Source of the DNA: Pelobates cultripes
Taxonomy: Eukaryota > Chordata > Amphibia > Anura > Pelobatidae
Direction of reading: 5' to 3'
DNA length: 64,000 bases
Assembly: GCA_933207985.1 (NCBI GenBank)
Contig: OW240916.1
Span: forward strand, 316,395,928 to 316,459,927
A program made the translations under genes and the position numbers. The notes under the pieces are model-generated. The model searched no databases and was not told the origin of the DNA. It worked only from the letters and a program-made list of their open reading frames with translations. This document shows, in pieces, positions 55,021-64,000 of this stretch (position 1 is the first letter of the stretch; each line of letters opens with the position of its first letter).

Positions 55021-56170
55021 ATTGTGACAGACCGCCTGGCACCCCAACCAGGTACCTCTGTCAATCGCTGCTTCCTAGTACTTGCGAGCACCATAAGCAC
55101 TGTACTGGAACACCATAACCACCGTAGACCACACGAAACGCCGCAGCTTGGTTGGGGTCTCGCTGTCCTCCACTCACCCTGGACCCAAGACCAGGATCCA
55201 GCTTCCAGTGGGTAGACCTCTCCTAGTCCAGAGAGCGTAGCAGGAACAGCTCTTATAAGAGCTAGTGATTATACTCAGGGGAGTATTGTGATATAGCAAA
55301 CCCCAAAGTGAATGTAGTTCTCCAATCCCCCAAACATGAGCCAAGACTTGGCCACACTTGGCCTTCTATGACAATCCCCATGCAAGGGGTACGCCCACAG
55401 GGACCTTGTGGAGGACTGATTTGCAACTTCACAGATCAATAACAATAAGGTTACAAGGCACGACACTCCCACACACAGCACACAATCACTCCCCTCTGCC
55501 TGGGAGGTAATTGGATCAGTAACTGTACTAATTCTAATCCAATTATCTCCAAGCACAGAAAAAAACATACTTTTTTAAAACATCCCAAAAGTACCCTAAA
55601 AATACATTAAACCCCACAACATCCCCTGATAGCCCTGATCTGGGGGACCAACATATCCAAAAATCACCCAGATCAGTTCAGGGGTTCAGGAATTTCCTGG
55701 AAGTAATTTATTTGACCGATCGCAGGCATGGTCCCATAGCCAAAAATAGTTCCATAGAATCGTGGGTAAGTGCCGCTGGAGGACTGACCGGGAACCGCAA
55801 AGTCTTCAGGCCGAAAATAGTTCCAGGGCATTCACGGCTAAGTCACCCTGAAGTCTATTCGCGGTTTTGGGCCATGCGAACAAGATGGCTGCCACATCAT
55901 GGTCGTCAATAGGAATTGCGGCCACCCAGACGAAGACTTAGACCACTGCGGTGGAAATTGCAACAATGTATCCATTAAGCTTAACAAGCTCCAGGGTGGT
56001 CAGCGGTTCGTGCGGCTGCTCAGTTACCGAACCATATAATTCCAATAGACAAACTGAGACTTTTATATCACAGTTTACAGGGTCCAATGTCTATGGGCAG
56101 GAGGCTGGCAAGCAGGCCCCTCCAAGAACTTGTGGCAAACTTGAAAAGAGGAGTTTCACACTGATCTTTT
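55021..56170. mobile_element. LTR-like repeat, unclassified
   Basis: Begins near TGTGACAGACCGCCTGGCAC. It includes CTAATCCAATTATCTCCAAG, resembling the ATTGGATTAC…AATTATCTCC block of the LTRs at 12436 and 15031, and AACAAGATGGCTGCCACATC, resembling 48378-48400. No internal coding region was recognised. Confidence 0.45.
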
Positions 56171-56821
56171 AATCTTTCCCCACCCAAATTCACTCACATT
56201 CATTGTCATCCAGCTCACGATTCATTCACATACCAAAGGACAAGTTTGACTTCACTATTTTTAGTTTAGCTAATGACATTCATTGATATGAAATCTGACA
56301 AAGTCTTACCATCATTATTGTTCCTGTGCTGAGAATGAAGGATAGCAAATACCTCCCTGTCATGCCTTCTATAACTCCTGCTCTTTAGAAAGAGCGTAGA
56401 ATTCAGTCTTTACATTGTTTTACTAGAAAATGTACAGATTGTGAGAAAAACCTATTTAAATATAGGTCTTCCTCCCATCTCTCAGTCAGTTCTTCGGCAC
56501 AAACTCTTTGCCAAAGAATGAACTGAGTTGGTCGTTCTGTTCTCCCCACATAGCAACCACAATGCTGTGGTTGCTATGGAAAGGGATATGACGTCACTCT
56601 GTGCAATTAAGCCAGAGTTGCTTATCCTGCTTGAGGAAGGCAGGGTGATCACTGAAAAGACCGGGCGGACTGGAGGTCGGTGTTACATGAAGAGTAACTC
56701 CCACAAAGATGAGGAGAGGGCCGATGGTATGGTGAGTAGATCTTTACATTTTATTGAATGCATCATGTATCTTTATGATGCATTATGTATTGAATGCATT
56801 TGGGGGGGAGGATTTAGGTAA

Positions 56822-57505
56822 ACTTTAATATAGAAACATAGAAAGTGACGGCAGATAAGAACCATTCGGCCCATCTAGTCTGCCCAATTTTCTAAATATT
56901 TTTATTAGTTCCTGGCCTTATCTTATAGTTAGGATAGCCTTATGCCTATCCCACGCATGCTTAAACTCCTTTACTGTGTTAACCTCTACCACTTCAGCTG
57001 GAAGGCTATTCCATGCATCCACTACCCTCTCAGTAAAGTAATACTTCCTGATATTATTTTTAAACCTTTGTCCCTCTAATTTAAGACTATGTCCTCTTGT
57101 TGTGGTAGTTTTTCTTCTTTTAAATATAGTCTCCTCCTTTACTGTGTTGATTCCCTTTATGTATTTAAATGTTTCTATCATATCCCCCCTGTCTCGTCTT
57201 TCCTCCAAGCTATACATGTTAAGATCCTTTAACCTTTCCTGGTAAGTTTTATCCCGCAATCCATGAACCAGTTTAGTAGCCCTTCTCTGAACCCTCTCTA
57301 AGGTATCAATATCCTTCTGAAGATACGGTCTCCAGTACTGTGTACAATACTCCAAGTGAGGTCTCACCAGTGTTCTGTATAATGGCATGAGCACTTCGCT
57401 CTTTCTACTGCTAATACCTCTCCCTATACAACCAAGCATTCTGCTAACATTTCCTGCTGCTCTATTACATTGTCTGCCTCCCTTTAAGTCATCAGAAATA
57501 ATCAC
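56822..57505 (-). mobile_element. CR1-like LINE, 3' portion with RT C-terminus
   Basis: Minus-strand ORF 56918-57505 (195 codons) gives LVRPHLEYCTQYWRPYLQKD, LERVQRRATKLVHGLRDKTY, YSLEERRDRGDMIETFKYIK and VVDAWNSLPAEVVEVNTVKE. This is the C-terminal RT/thumb region of CR1-type LINEs. The 3' end in genomic orientation is at 56822 (AGAAACATAGAAAGTGACGG). 5'-truncated. Confidence 0.88.
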
Positions 57506-57519
57506 AAAGAAGTTCTTTC

Positions 57520-57815
57520 ACCTGACTGCATATCTGCTTCTAACGGCACTGTTGTATGTAAACAGGATCTTGAGATGTACGAAAAAGCATTGCAAGCTGT
57601 AAATGCCTTCCCTGTGAGAACAACTAAAGCAAAGGCTACTGTGGGTGCTGTTTTTCCCATAAATCTGGAAGAAGGACGTATGGCATGGATGCCTACGGGA
57701 TACTGTACCTCCTACCAGAGTTTTTGACCTTCCAGAGGAAGAGGGTGAATCCGACCTCTACAAAGAGCCTGTTCACGCCCAGAGGGCGTTCTTAAAGGGG
57801 GGGTACTGTCACAGT
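57520..57815 (+). mobile_element. Possible LTR-retroelement 3' end with polypurine tract
   Basis: A short open segment (DLEMYEKALQAVNAFPVRTT onward) ends at a stop near 57725. At 57793 AAAGGGGGGGTACTGTCACA looks like a polypurine tract followed by an LTR start (TGTCAC). The LTR would be cut at the MITE start (57940). The element family was not identified. Confidence 0.35.
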
Positions 57816-57939
57816 TCTCACCGCGACATCCAGACTGCCAGACGAGGTCGCCCCAGAAGTGCCCAACAAGGGATTTGAACTTTGTGGACCTGGGCCTGTT
57901 GTTTCTCCTTTGAGCCACCTTACCAGTGACAAGTTCACT

Positions 57940-58324
57940 TTAAAGGAACTCTCCAAGCACCATAACTACTTCAGCTCACTGTAGTGGTTACTGTGCAAGT
58001 AGTGCCCTGGAGCCCCTATTGTAAGGAGTCAAACTGGTTTTGAATGGTTTGACTTCTTACCTGGGGTCTGATGAGGTCTTGGGGGGTGGGGGAGGGAGGA
58101 GATCTAGGGTATGCTGCTCCCTGCCTACACTACCACCTCCCAAGAGCTGAAAGTTCCTCAGTAAGACTTCAGTTCGCTTGCCTCATTAGCTGAAAGCGAT
58201 GAGCTGGTGCTCAGCTTTGGAAAGCGACTGGAGGTTCCTGCTGAGAAGCTTTAGGCTCTTGTTAGATGATAATAGAGGCAGGGAGCAAGGTGTAGTGGCT
58301 ATTGTGCTTGTAGTGTTCCTTTAA
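57940..58324. mobile_element. T2-like MITE (385 bp)
   Basis: TTAA at 57940-57943 and 58321-58324. Ends TTAAAGGAACTCTCCAAGCA and GTGCTTGTAGTGTTCCTTTAA. It shares its right TTAA with the next element. Confidence 0.85.
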
Positions 58325-58631
58325 AGGAACGCTATAGTCATCTAGACCATTTCATCTGAACAAAGTGGTTGTGTGCAGTTTTCCTCTCATTTTAACCCTG
58401 CAGTTTGAAACACTGCATTTTTTTTAGAACTGCGCTGTTTGCATTGCATGGTTAAATCCGGTTTTAGTGGCTGTCTTCATGAACCAATGGATTGGAGGAG
58501 ATCGCCAACACATCAGAAGGCATGTTGATGTCTTCGAAGGTGGAGCTGGCAGCTGCAGCAGAGGAGTCTTGGACCTGGGAGCAAAGGGTAAGTAAGGAGG
58601 GTGGGCAGGAAGGAACCGAAGAGTTCCTTTA
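58321..58631. mobile_element. Adjacent T2-like MITE sharing the TTAA
   Basis: TTAAAGGAACGCTATAGTCA starts at the TTAA that closes the previous copy. The right end near 58631 (AAGAGTTCCTTTATC) is degenerate. Confidence 0.65.
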
Positions 58632-60215
58632 TCTCATGAAGAAAATTAGGATATAGCACCTCTTATTCACACACATTTCAAGTTTGCACTCATCAAAAAC
58701 TCGCTAACATAGTTGTGCATTTGGGGTATGGTTTTATTCACTAAATACCTAATACAGTAAAATTTAACCCAATTTGCTAAATTTAGGCAAAAAAGCTGAT
58801 TTAGGAATTCTCCAACTTGACTACTATTACAAATCTAATTTTTTATTTTTTTTTTTAAATCCTTGCATTTGGATTTTTATTTCACTTCAGTATAGTGTTT
58901 TTGTGATGAAGCATCATGTATCTTTCACCCGTTGGTGGAGAGTCAAAGAAAAGAGATTTCACTTACACCATCTAAAATATTGTAGGTGTAATGGCAAAGC
59001 TGTTGCTCTGTTCCTGACAAAAAGAATGTGATGTCAGCCGCCAATCAAAACCTGTGGTTGGTTTATTAGTTCCTAATCTTTCCGGGGCGCAGAAAAGAGA
59101 AAAGTTTAGTTTTTTTTTTTTAGTTTTTGATGAGGTTGTATTCACAATGCCCAAGATTAGCTCATGGTATCAATTTATATGAGTTTGCCAAGTACCAAGT
59201 TTGTGGACAGCCTAAGTTACCTAAAGTACCTCCTTGATTTATCTACACTAAAATTCATAAATTATCTAGTACTTTAACTATTATCTAATCTAATCACACA
59301 CCAGCATACCTCATTACTTACCTAATTAACTACTGAGTTCAAGGCCGTTTTGTCTGGATTGCATATTCTAAAGTAGTTTATTTACTATTTTGCCAGTTGC
59401 CCTCTCACCCTCTGTTTCCTTGTGTATAACCAGCAGGTTGACAAAGGATGGAGCTTTAATCAAGCTCCACAGCATATGTCAACTTTGTCATCGGCCCATA
59501 TAATTGTCCCTCCTGCGATGTGTCACTGGTCCTCTCAAGTGACTCTCACAGGAAAGCCAACTGAAGTCAGGGACCGCAAACTGGTTAAACTAGGCTTGCA
59601 CATGATTTGACGCACATGTTCTATTATAGGCAGAGGATACCATTTCCAGGCACCAATGTCTTAGATACTTGAACATGGCATAGCAGCACCTATAATGAAA
59701 ACACAGAGGGTCCAGTAATCTGTCAATTAGGTGAACTGATGGACGGATCCAAAGAATCCAAATAGAGACAGATCGCCTTTAAATGTGGACTTTCATATGT
59801 TGCCCGATGACCTTGGCTGCATTGCTTTCAAGACGTGGAGTTAAATCAAAGACTGGAACAATTCCAAATACAAGTTAATAAATGAAAACTGCGGGCTTAG
59901 TGCCCAGAACAGAAGACAAGAACCAGTTGAAAGGACAGCAAACCTGGCAAAGATATCTCTGCTTTTAACTGAATCCTTGTAAAACACACTGATGATTGTT
60001 CCCATTGCTCACTGTGATTTGTAAATATGAGTTCATGTTCTTGTGAGGTCTCAGGGACATGTATTAATATCCTGAATATGGATTAACGACCCACCACAGG
60101 AGTTTTATCGTCATCTTTCACCATCATTCACTAGCTTTTCTGCAGAGCTGTAAATTGTCAATGTATCAATACAAAGTGTACATTACACAAAAATAGTTAC
60201 CAAACAATCTGCTCT
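58632..60215. other. Non-coding stretch, nothing recognised
   Basis: AT-rich sequence with poly-T/A tracts. ORFs 58774 and 59422 show no family. No POLK terminal exon (short basic C-terminus ending near …FFK in vertebrates) was recognised. Confidence 0.45.
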
Positions 60216-60692
60216 TTAAAGGACCACTATAGTGCCAGGAAAACATACTCGTTTTCCTGGCACTATAGTGCCCTGAGGGTGCCCCCACCCTCAGGGACCC
60301 CCTCCCGCCCGGCTCTGGAAAGGGGGGGTTAAAACTTACCTTTTTCCAGCGCTGGGCGGGGAGCTCTCCTCCTCCGATCCTCCTCTTCCTCCTCCTGGGC
60401 TGAATGCGCACGCGCGCAAGAGCTGCGCAAGATTCAGTACGCATAGGAAAGCATTATCAATGCTTTCTATATGGACGCTATGCTCTCACTGTGATTTTCA
60501 CAGTGAGAATACGCAAGCTTCTAGCCAGACAGCCGCTAGAGGCTTTGGGGGAAGGCTTAACCCATTTATAAACATAGCAGTTTCTCTGAAACTGCTATGT
60601 TTATAAAAAAAAATGCGTTAACCCTAGCTGGACCAGGCACCCAGACCACTTCATTAAGTTGAAGTGGTCTGGGTGCCTAGAGTGGTCCTTTA
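60216..60692. mobile_element. T2-like MITE, full (477 bp)
   Basis: TTAA at 60216-60219 and 60689-60692. Left TTAAAGGACCACTATAGTGC with a CAGGAAAAC/GTTTTCCTG palindrome; right TAGAGTGGTCCTTTAA. It is nearly the reverse complement of 63148-63572, so the two are opposite-orientation copies. Confidence 0.9.
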
Positions 60693-60889
60693 AGGGCTAA
60701 TGTAAGACAGATCTGTACATTATAGAGGTGAGACTGTAAGAAACAAACTAAAACTTAAAAGAACACACAACACAAAACCTGAAAATAAAGCAAATCACTA
60801 TTTAGTACAAATACCCCCAATAAAAACATGCATGCATTTATTTGTACATTTAGGCATTGCGTTATATCTAGAAAAAAAACATGTCTGCA

Positions 60890-61061
60890 GCCTTTGCAAT
60901 CGCTCCCTGTTTTCCGGTCAGTGGAGTCAACAGAAGATGATTGACAGCCAGGGCGTCATTTCTTAATTCACTTAATTTCCCTATTATAAAGTGCATTTAG
61001 GATGAGAGGCTCGTTCACTTCAGGAGCTGAAGTGCTTTTTGTGTTTAGAGTGGTCCTTTAA
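60890..61061. mobile_element. T2-like MITE right-end fragment
   Basis: GAGCTGAAGTGCTTTTTGTG then TTTAGAGTGGTCCTTTAA ends at TTAA 61058-61061. The left limit is approximate. Confidence 0.4.
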
Positions 61062-61260
61062 CCACTAATGTATCTGGCGCCCCTATTAGGGCTTCACAGC
61101 TCACAATGTCAAATCCTGCATGACTACCCAGGCCAGGGGTTAGTTGTACTTGCAAAGCTTTTCAAATATGTGACCTCTAGAGATAACTTTTCAGGTTTTA
61201 CAACTGGAAGCGGTTTGACTTGCACAATGTGCAACTAAAATTGCAATCATGTCAAACAAG

Positions 61261-61617
61261 TTAATGGGATATTCCAAACTCTTTAACCCCTACAGTCCAG
61301 TGATTATAATGGCGCTCTAGTGGATACAGTGCCATTTACGAACAGCTTGACACTTACCTGGGTCCCTTCGGCTGACACTCTCTACAAATGAATTACCTGA
61401 AAACTGTCATGAACTTGATAGAGGAAAAGAAAAGGTCAGGCTTAAAAAGGTCAGGCTTTCGCTGCATGGGGGTGACTGGAAGCTGCACATGCTCGTGGGT
61501 GGGCCCTGTTAAGTGCCATACCATTCACAAATGCTTCAAACCTATTCCATAGGACCTTTGGCACCATAAGCACCACAGTGAACTGAAGTGTTTATGATGC
61601 ATGGAGGGCTCCTTTAA
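61261..61617. mobile_element. TTAA-flanked MITE, diverged
   Basis: Left TTAATGGGATATTCCAAACT, right ATGCATGGAGGGCTCCTTTAA, TTAA at 61261-61264 and 61614-61617. Contains CACCATAAGCACCACAGTGA like the copies at 57940. Confidence 0.6.
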
Positions 61618-62097
61618 TCACTGTGTATGTATAAGGACAAAAGAGGAACTTTCTTGTGATCTCTCTTCCCTATAGGCTGTGCTTTTGCAACATTTGAAAT
61701 ACTCGCTGTACGATACCGGAGCTTAGTAAGGGCTGTGGACAATAGGTAGATTTCTAAAATTTCTGCAATACAGAATTTTAAATTGCTGCAGTTATTTAAT
61801 GCTACTCTTGATTACCACAGATATCACCTGTACAGCAACTGTCAATAAGCTGCTGTGACACAGCACCGAGGAACTTCAGAGGCTGTTTAATAAGATTTTG
61901 ATATCTGTTCAAAAGATGAATAAGTGGTACATGGTTATGGGCAGAGCTTATCCATATGTTATGAAAATGTTTCTACCAATTCCCAAGAGAAGAAAGATCA
62001 AAAAGACTATTTCAGATCTTCAAAGGTCTCCTGTTTGCTCAATAAGAAAAGCAATGAGTAAGGTGGGTCTACTAACCGATACTATCCCTGCAGTAAA

Positions 62098-62538
62098 ATG
62101 GGCAAGAGCAAGACCATGACCTTTACAATAGGGAATATTGCAAGCTTGGACCAAGGACCAAGAAGATCTCCATCCAATCATGACGGTCTCTTCCAATACC
62201 CTGTTACAACGATGGAAGGAATCCAGTTTCATTACAACAGGCCTGTCTTTCAAATAAAACCATTGGATAGGAATTACAACAGATGCCTCAAACATTGGAT
62301 GAGTTGCTCACATTCATTCTCAAATGGGGAAATGAAAGTGGAATTTTGTAGAAAGAAAATCATCAAATTTCAAGAACTCCTGAGCTTTTTTCTTGCCGGG
62401 AAGGCATTCAAACAAGAGATTCTTCACAAAGCTGTACAGATACAATCAGACAATGTTACGACAGTGCTATACATCAACAGACAAGGAGGTACAAGAGTAA
62501 AAGCCCTTTCAGACTTATGTCAACAAGTTCTATTTTGA
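62098..62538 (+). pseudogene. DIRS-like RT/RNase H fragment (146 codons)
   Basis: The longest open piece of the DIRS-like element. It contains KPLDRNYNRCLKHWMSCSHS and AVQIQSDNVTTVLYINRQGG, the latter a hallmark RNase H motif (D of SDN, conserved INRQGGTR). The N-terminal start is only an internal methionine; the RH frame runs into a stop before DNIVADDLSK. Confidence 0.78.
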
Positions 62539-63147
62539 GCAGAAATAAATCTTTCGGATCTCACATTCATTGATATCGGAGAGATGGACAACATTGTTGC
62601 AGACGATCTGAGCAAATGCAGATGTAGGCAAGCATAATGGTCCCTCACGACAAAAGTATTCAACATGGTTATAAAAAAAAATGGTGTACTTGAAAAGGAG
62701 TTTATGGCCACAAGACAAAACAGAAAGCTTAGAAGACCTGCTTTCCTGCATAAACAAGACCTTCCCAAATCCCAATAATCTGAATTCCCTTTTTCCACCT
62801 ATTGCAGTCATTCCAATTGTCCTCAGAAAAAATTGTCACGATTCCTTATTGGCCAAACAGGAGCTGATACTCGGAACTCAATGAAATGGCAGAAAACCAT
62901 AAATCACTTTATTGTCTGCCAGATGTGTTTCATCGCCGTGTCCCCCACATTATATGCATAGACAGAATTTGGCAACTTCCTGTAGAACCTCAGCTGTTGG
63001 TGAACAATGGGAATTGACTAGAAACCCTTCTAATATGCAAACTTAAGGCATGGCTTCTGCAATGATGATTCTGTAAAAACAAGGCCTCTCAAAAGATTTG
63101 ATCGAAGTCCTCCTTAATTCTGCTAGAAAATCCACATTTAGGACTTA

Positions 63148-63572
63148 TTAAAGTACCACTCTAGGCACCCAGACCACTTCAGCTTAATGAAGTGGTCTGG
63201 GTGCCAGGTCCATTTTCATAGAAACTGCTATGTTTATAAATGGGTTAAGCCTTCCCCCAAAGCCTCTAGCGTCTGTCTCATTGACAGCCGCTAGAGGCGC
63301 TTGCGTGATTCTCACTGTGAAAATCACAGTGAGAGCACGCAAGCGTTCATAGGAAAGCATTATGAATGCTTTCCTATGTGACTGGCTGAATGCGCGCGCA
63401 GCTCTTGCCGCGCGTGCGCATTCAGCCGCATGGGAGGAGAAGAGGAGGATCGGAGAAAGAGAGCTCTCCGCCCAGCGCTGGAAAAAGGTAAGTTTTTACC
63501 CCTTTCCCCCTTCCAGAGCCGGGCGGGAGGGGGACCCTGAGTATGTTTTCCTGGCACTATAGTGGTCCTTTA
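63148..63572. mobile_element. T2-like MITE inserted in the DIRS-like element (425 bp)
   Basis: TTAA at 63148-63151 and 63569-63572. Left TTAAAGTACCACTCTAGGCA, right GGCACTATAGTGGTCCTTTAA. Highly similar to 43727-44138 in the same orientation and to 60216-60692 in reverse. Confidence 0.9.
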
Positions 63573-64000
63573 ACATATATGAAATAAATTCTGCTTATGG
63601 TGCAGTGAAGACAGTTGTGATGATTTGAAACCTTCCATTCTTAATATTTTGACATTTTTGAGATCAGGTATTTCTCAAGGTTTGTGTATCTCCACCCTTA
63701 AGGTACAGATTTGAGCACTTAGTCATTTTACAGGATTATTATTTAAACATTTTGATAAGGAGATTTCTAAAAGCCATCTGGCAGTAACAGCCTCCTCAAT
63801 AGTTATCTTCCTTCCAGAGATCTATGTTTAGTACTTTAAGTAAAAGTCCATTTGAACCTGTTAAAGAAGTTCCAATAACATTTTTATCAGCAAAGTTCGC
63901 TTTTCTAATTGCAGTCACTTCGGCAATAATTGGGAGATATTCCGGCACTATCCACATCGGAAGAATTAACAATTTTCCATTAAGATAAAGTTATTCTACA

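Larger units (their letters stand above)
61880..64000 (+). mobile_element. DIRS-like tyrosine-recombinase retrotransposon, degenerate, continues past the window
   Basis: Protein relics on the + strand in order: RT C-terminus (SDLQRSPVCSIRKAMSKVGL; IPAVKWARAR), RNase H (KAVQIQSDNVTTVLYINRQG; then DNIVADDLSK), a post-RH block (PPIAVIPIVLRKN) and the N-terminal part of a tyrosine recombinase (SILNILTFLRSGISQGLCIS; SPFEPVKEVPITFLSAKFAF). This order is that of DIRS elements. Frames are broken repeatedly. A MITE (63148-63572) interrupts it between RNase H and recombinase parts. Confidence 0.82.

Noticed and set aside
57850..57925. tRNA-like sequence on the minus strand (TGGCTCAAAGG … AGTTCAAATCCC)
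   Set aside because: A- and B-box-like blocks are present, but spacing is short and a proper T-arm and acceptor stem cannot be drawn. At most a decayed tRNA-derived SINE.

Overview
The window is a piece of vertebrate nuclear DNA, most likely from a frog or another amphibian. It is intron-rich and sparsely coding, and it is crowded with element types typical of amphibian genomes: TTAA-targeted MITEs resembling the Xenopus T2/Kolobok families, L1/Tx1-type and CR1-type LINEs, a Penelope-like element, a DIRS-like element and several LTR elements. The amphibian assignment is an inference from the transposon mix and protein divergence; the species is not claimed.

One cellular gene is recognisable: POLK, DNA polymerase kappa (Y-family translesion polymerase), on the + strand. 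Twelve coding exons lie between 7851 and 52393. All have GT/AG borders and matching phases, and together they encode 820 codons plus one base. The ATG, the whole catalytic core (D108, D199, E200 in this protein's numbering), the PIP-like and FF (REV1-interacting) motifs and both UBZ zinc fingers are present. The upstream non-coding exon(s), the promoter and the last short coding exon(s) with the extreme C-terminus were not found. Everything else is intron or flank.

Layout. 1-7817: upstream flank or intron 1, with MITEs and a pyrimidine-rich minisatellite at 1-1.9 kb. 7818-8620: exons 2-3. 8621-23236: a 14.6 kb intron with MITEs (one carrying a nested hAT MITE), an LTR element with a truncated 5' LTR, a full 3' LTR and one 227-aa ORF (12.4-15.7 kb), a poly(A)-tailed retro-insert in a MITE (16.9-17.5 kb), a large inverted repeat with a decayed hammerhead-like motif (19.1-19.7 kb), a degenerate L1-like LINE (20.0-22.6 kb) and a CR1 3' end. 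23237-32468: exons 4-8, with a perfect 42-bp inverted repeat after exon 4 and an ORF1-only LINE with a 15-bp target-site duplication (29.6-31.7 kb). 32469-42175: a 9.7 kb intron holding a Penelope-like element (RT plus GIY-YIG ORF and a hammerhead-like motif) and an antisense L1-like LINE with an 18-bp target-site duplication. 42176-52393: exons 9-13, separated by a MITE, a LINE fragment, a 40-bp minisatellite of about 28 copies and LTR-like repeats. 52394-64000: downstream intron with MITEs, LTR fragments, a CR1 copy and a DIRS-like element split by a MITE and running off the window end.

Nothing here looks like an operon or a multi-gene system. The interest lies in the mobile-element biology inside POLK introns: two hammerhead-like ribozyme motifs, two non-autonomous retroelements that keep one long open frame each (ORF1-only LINE, ORF-only LTR element), and repeated nesting of elements whose target-site duplications can be read directly.
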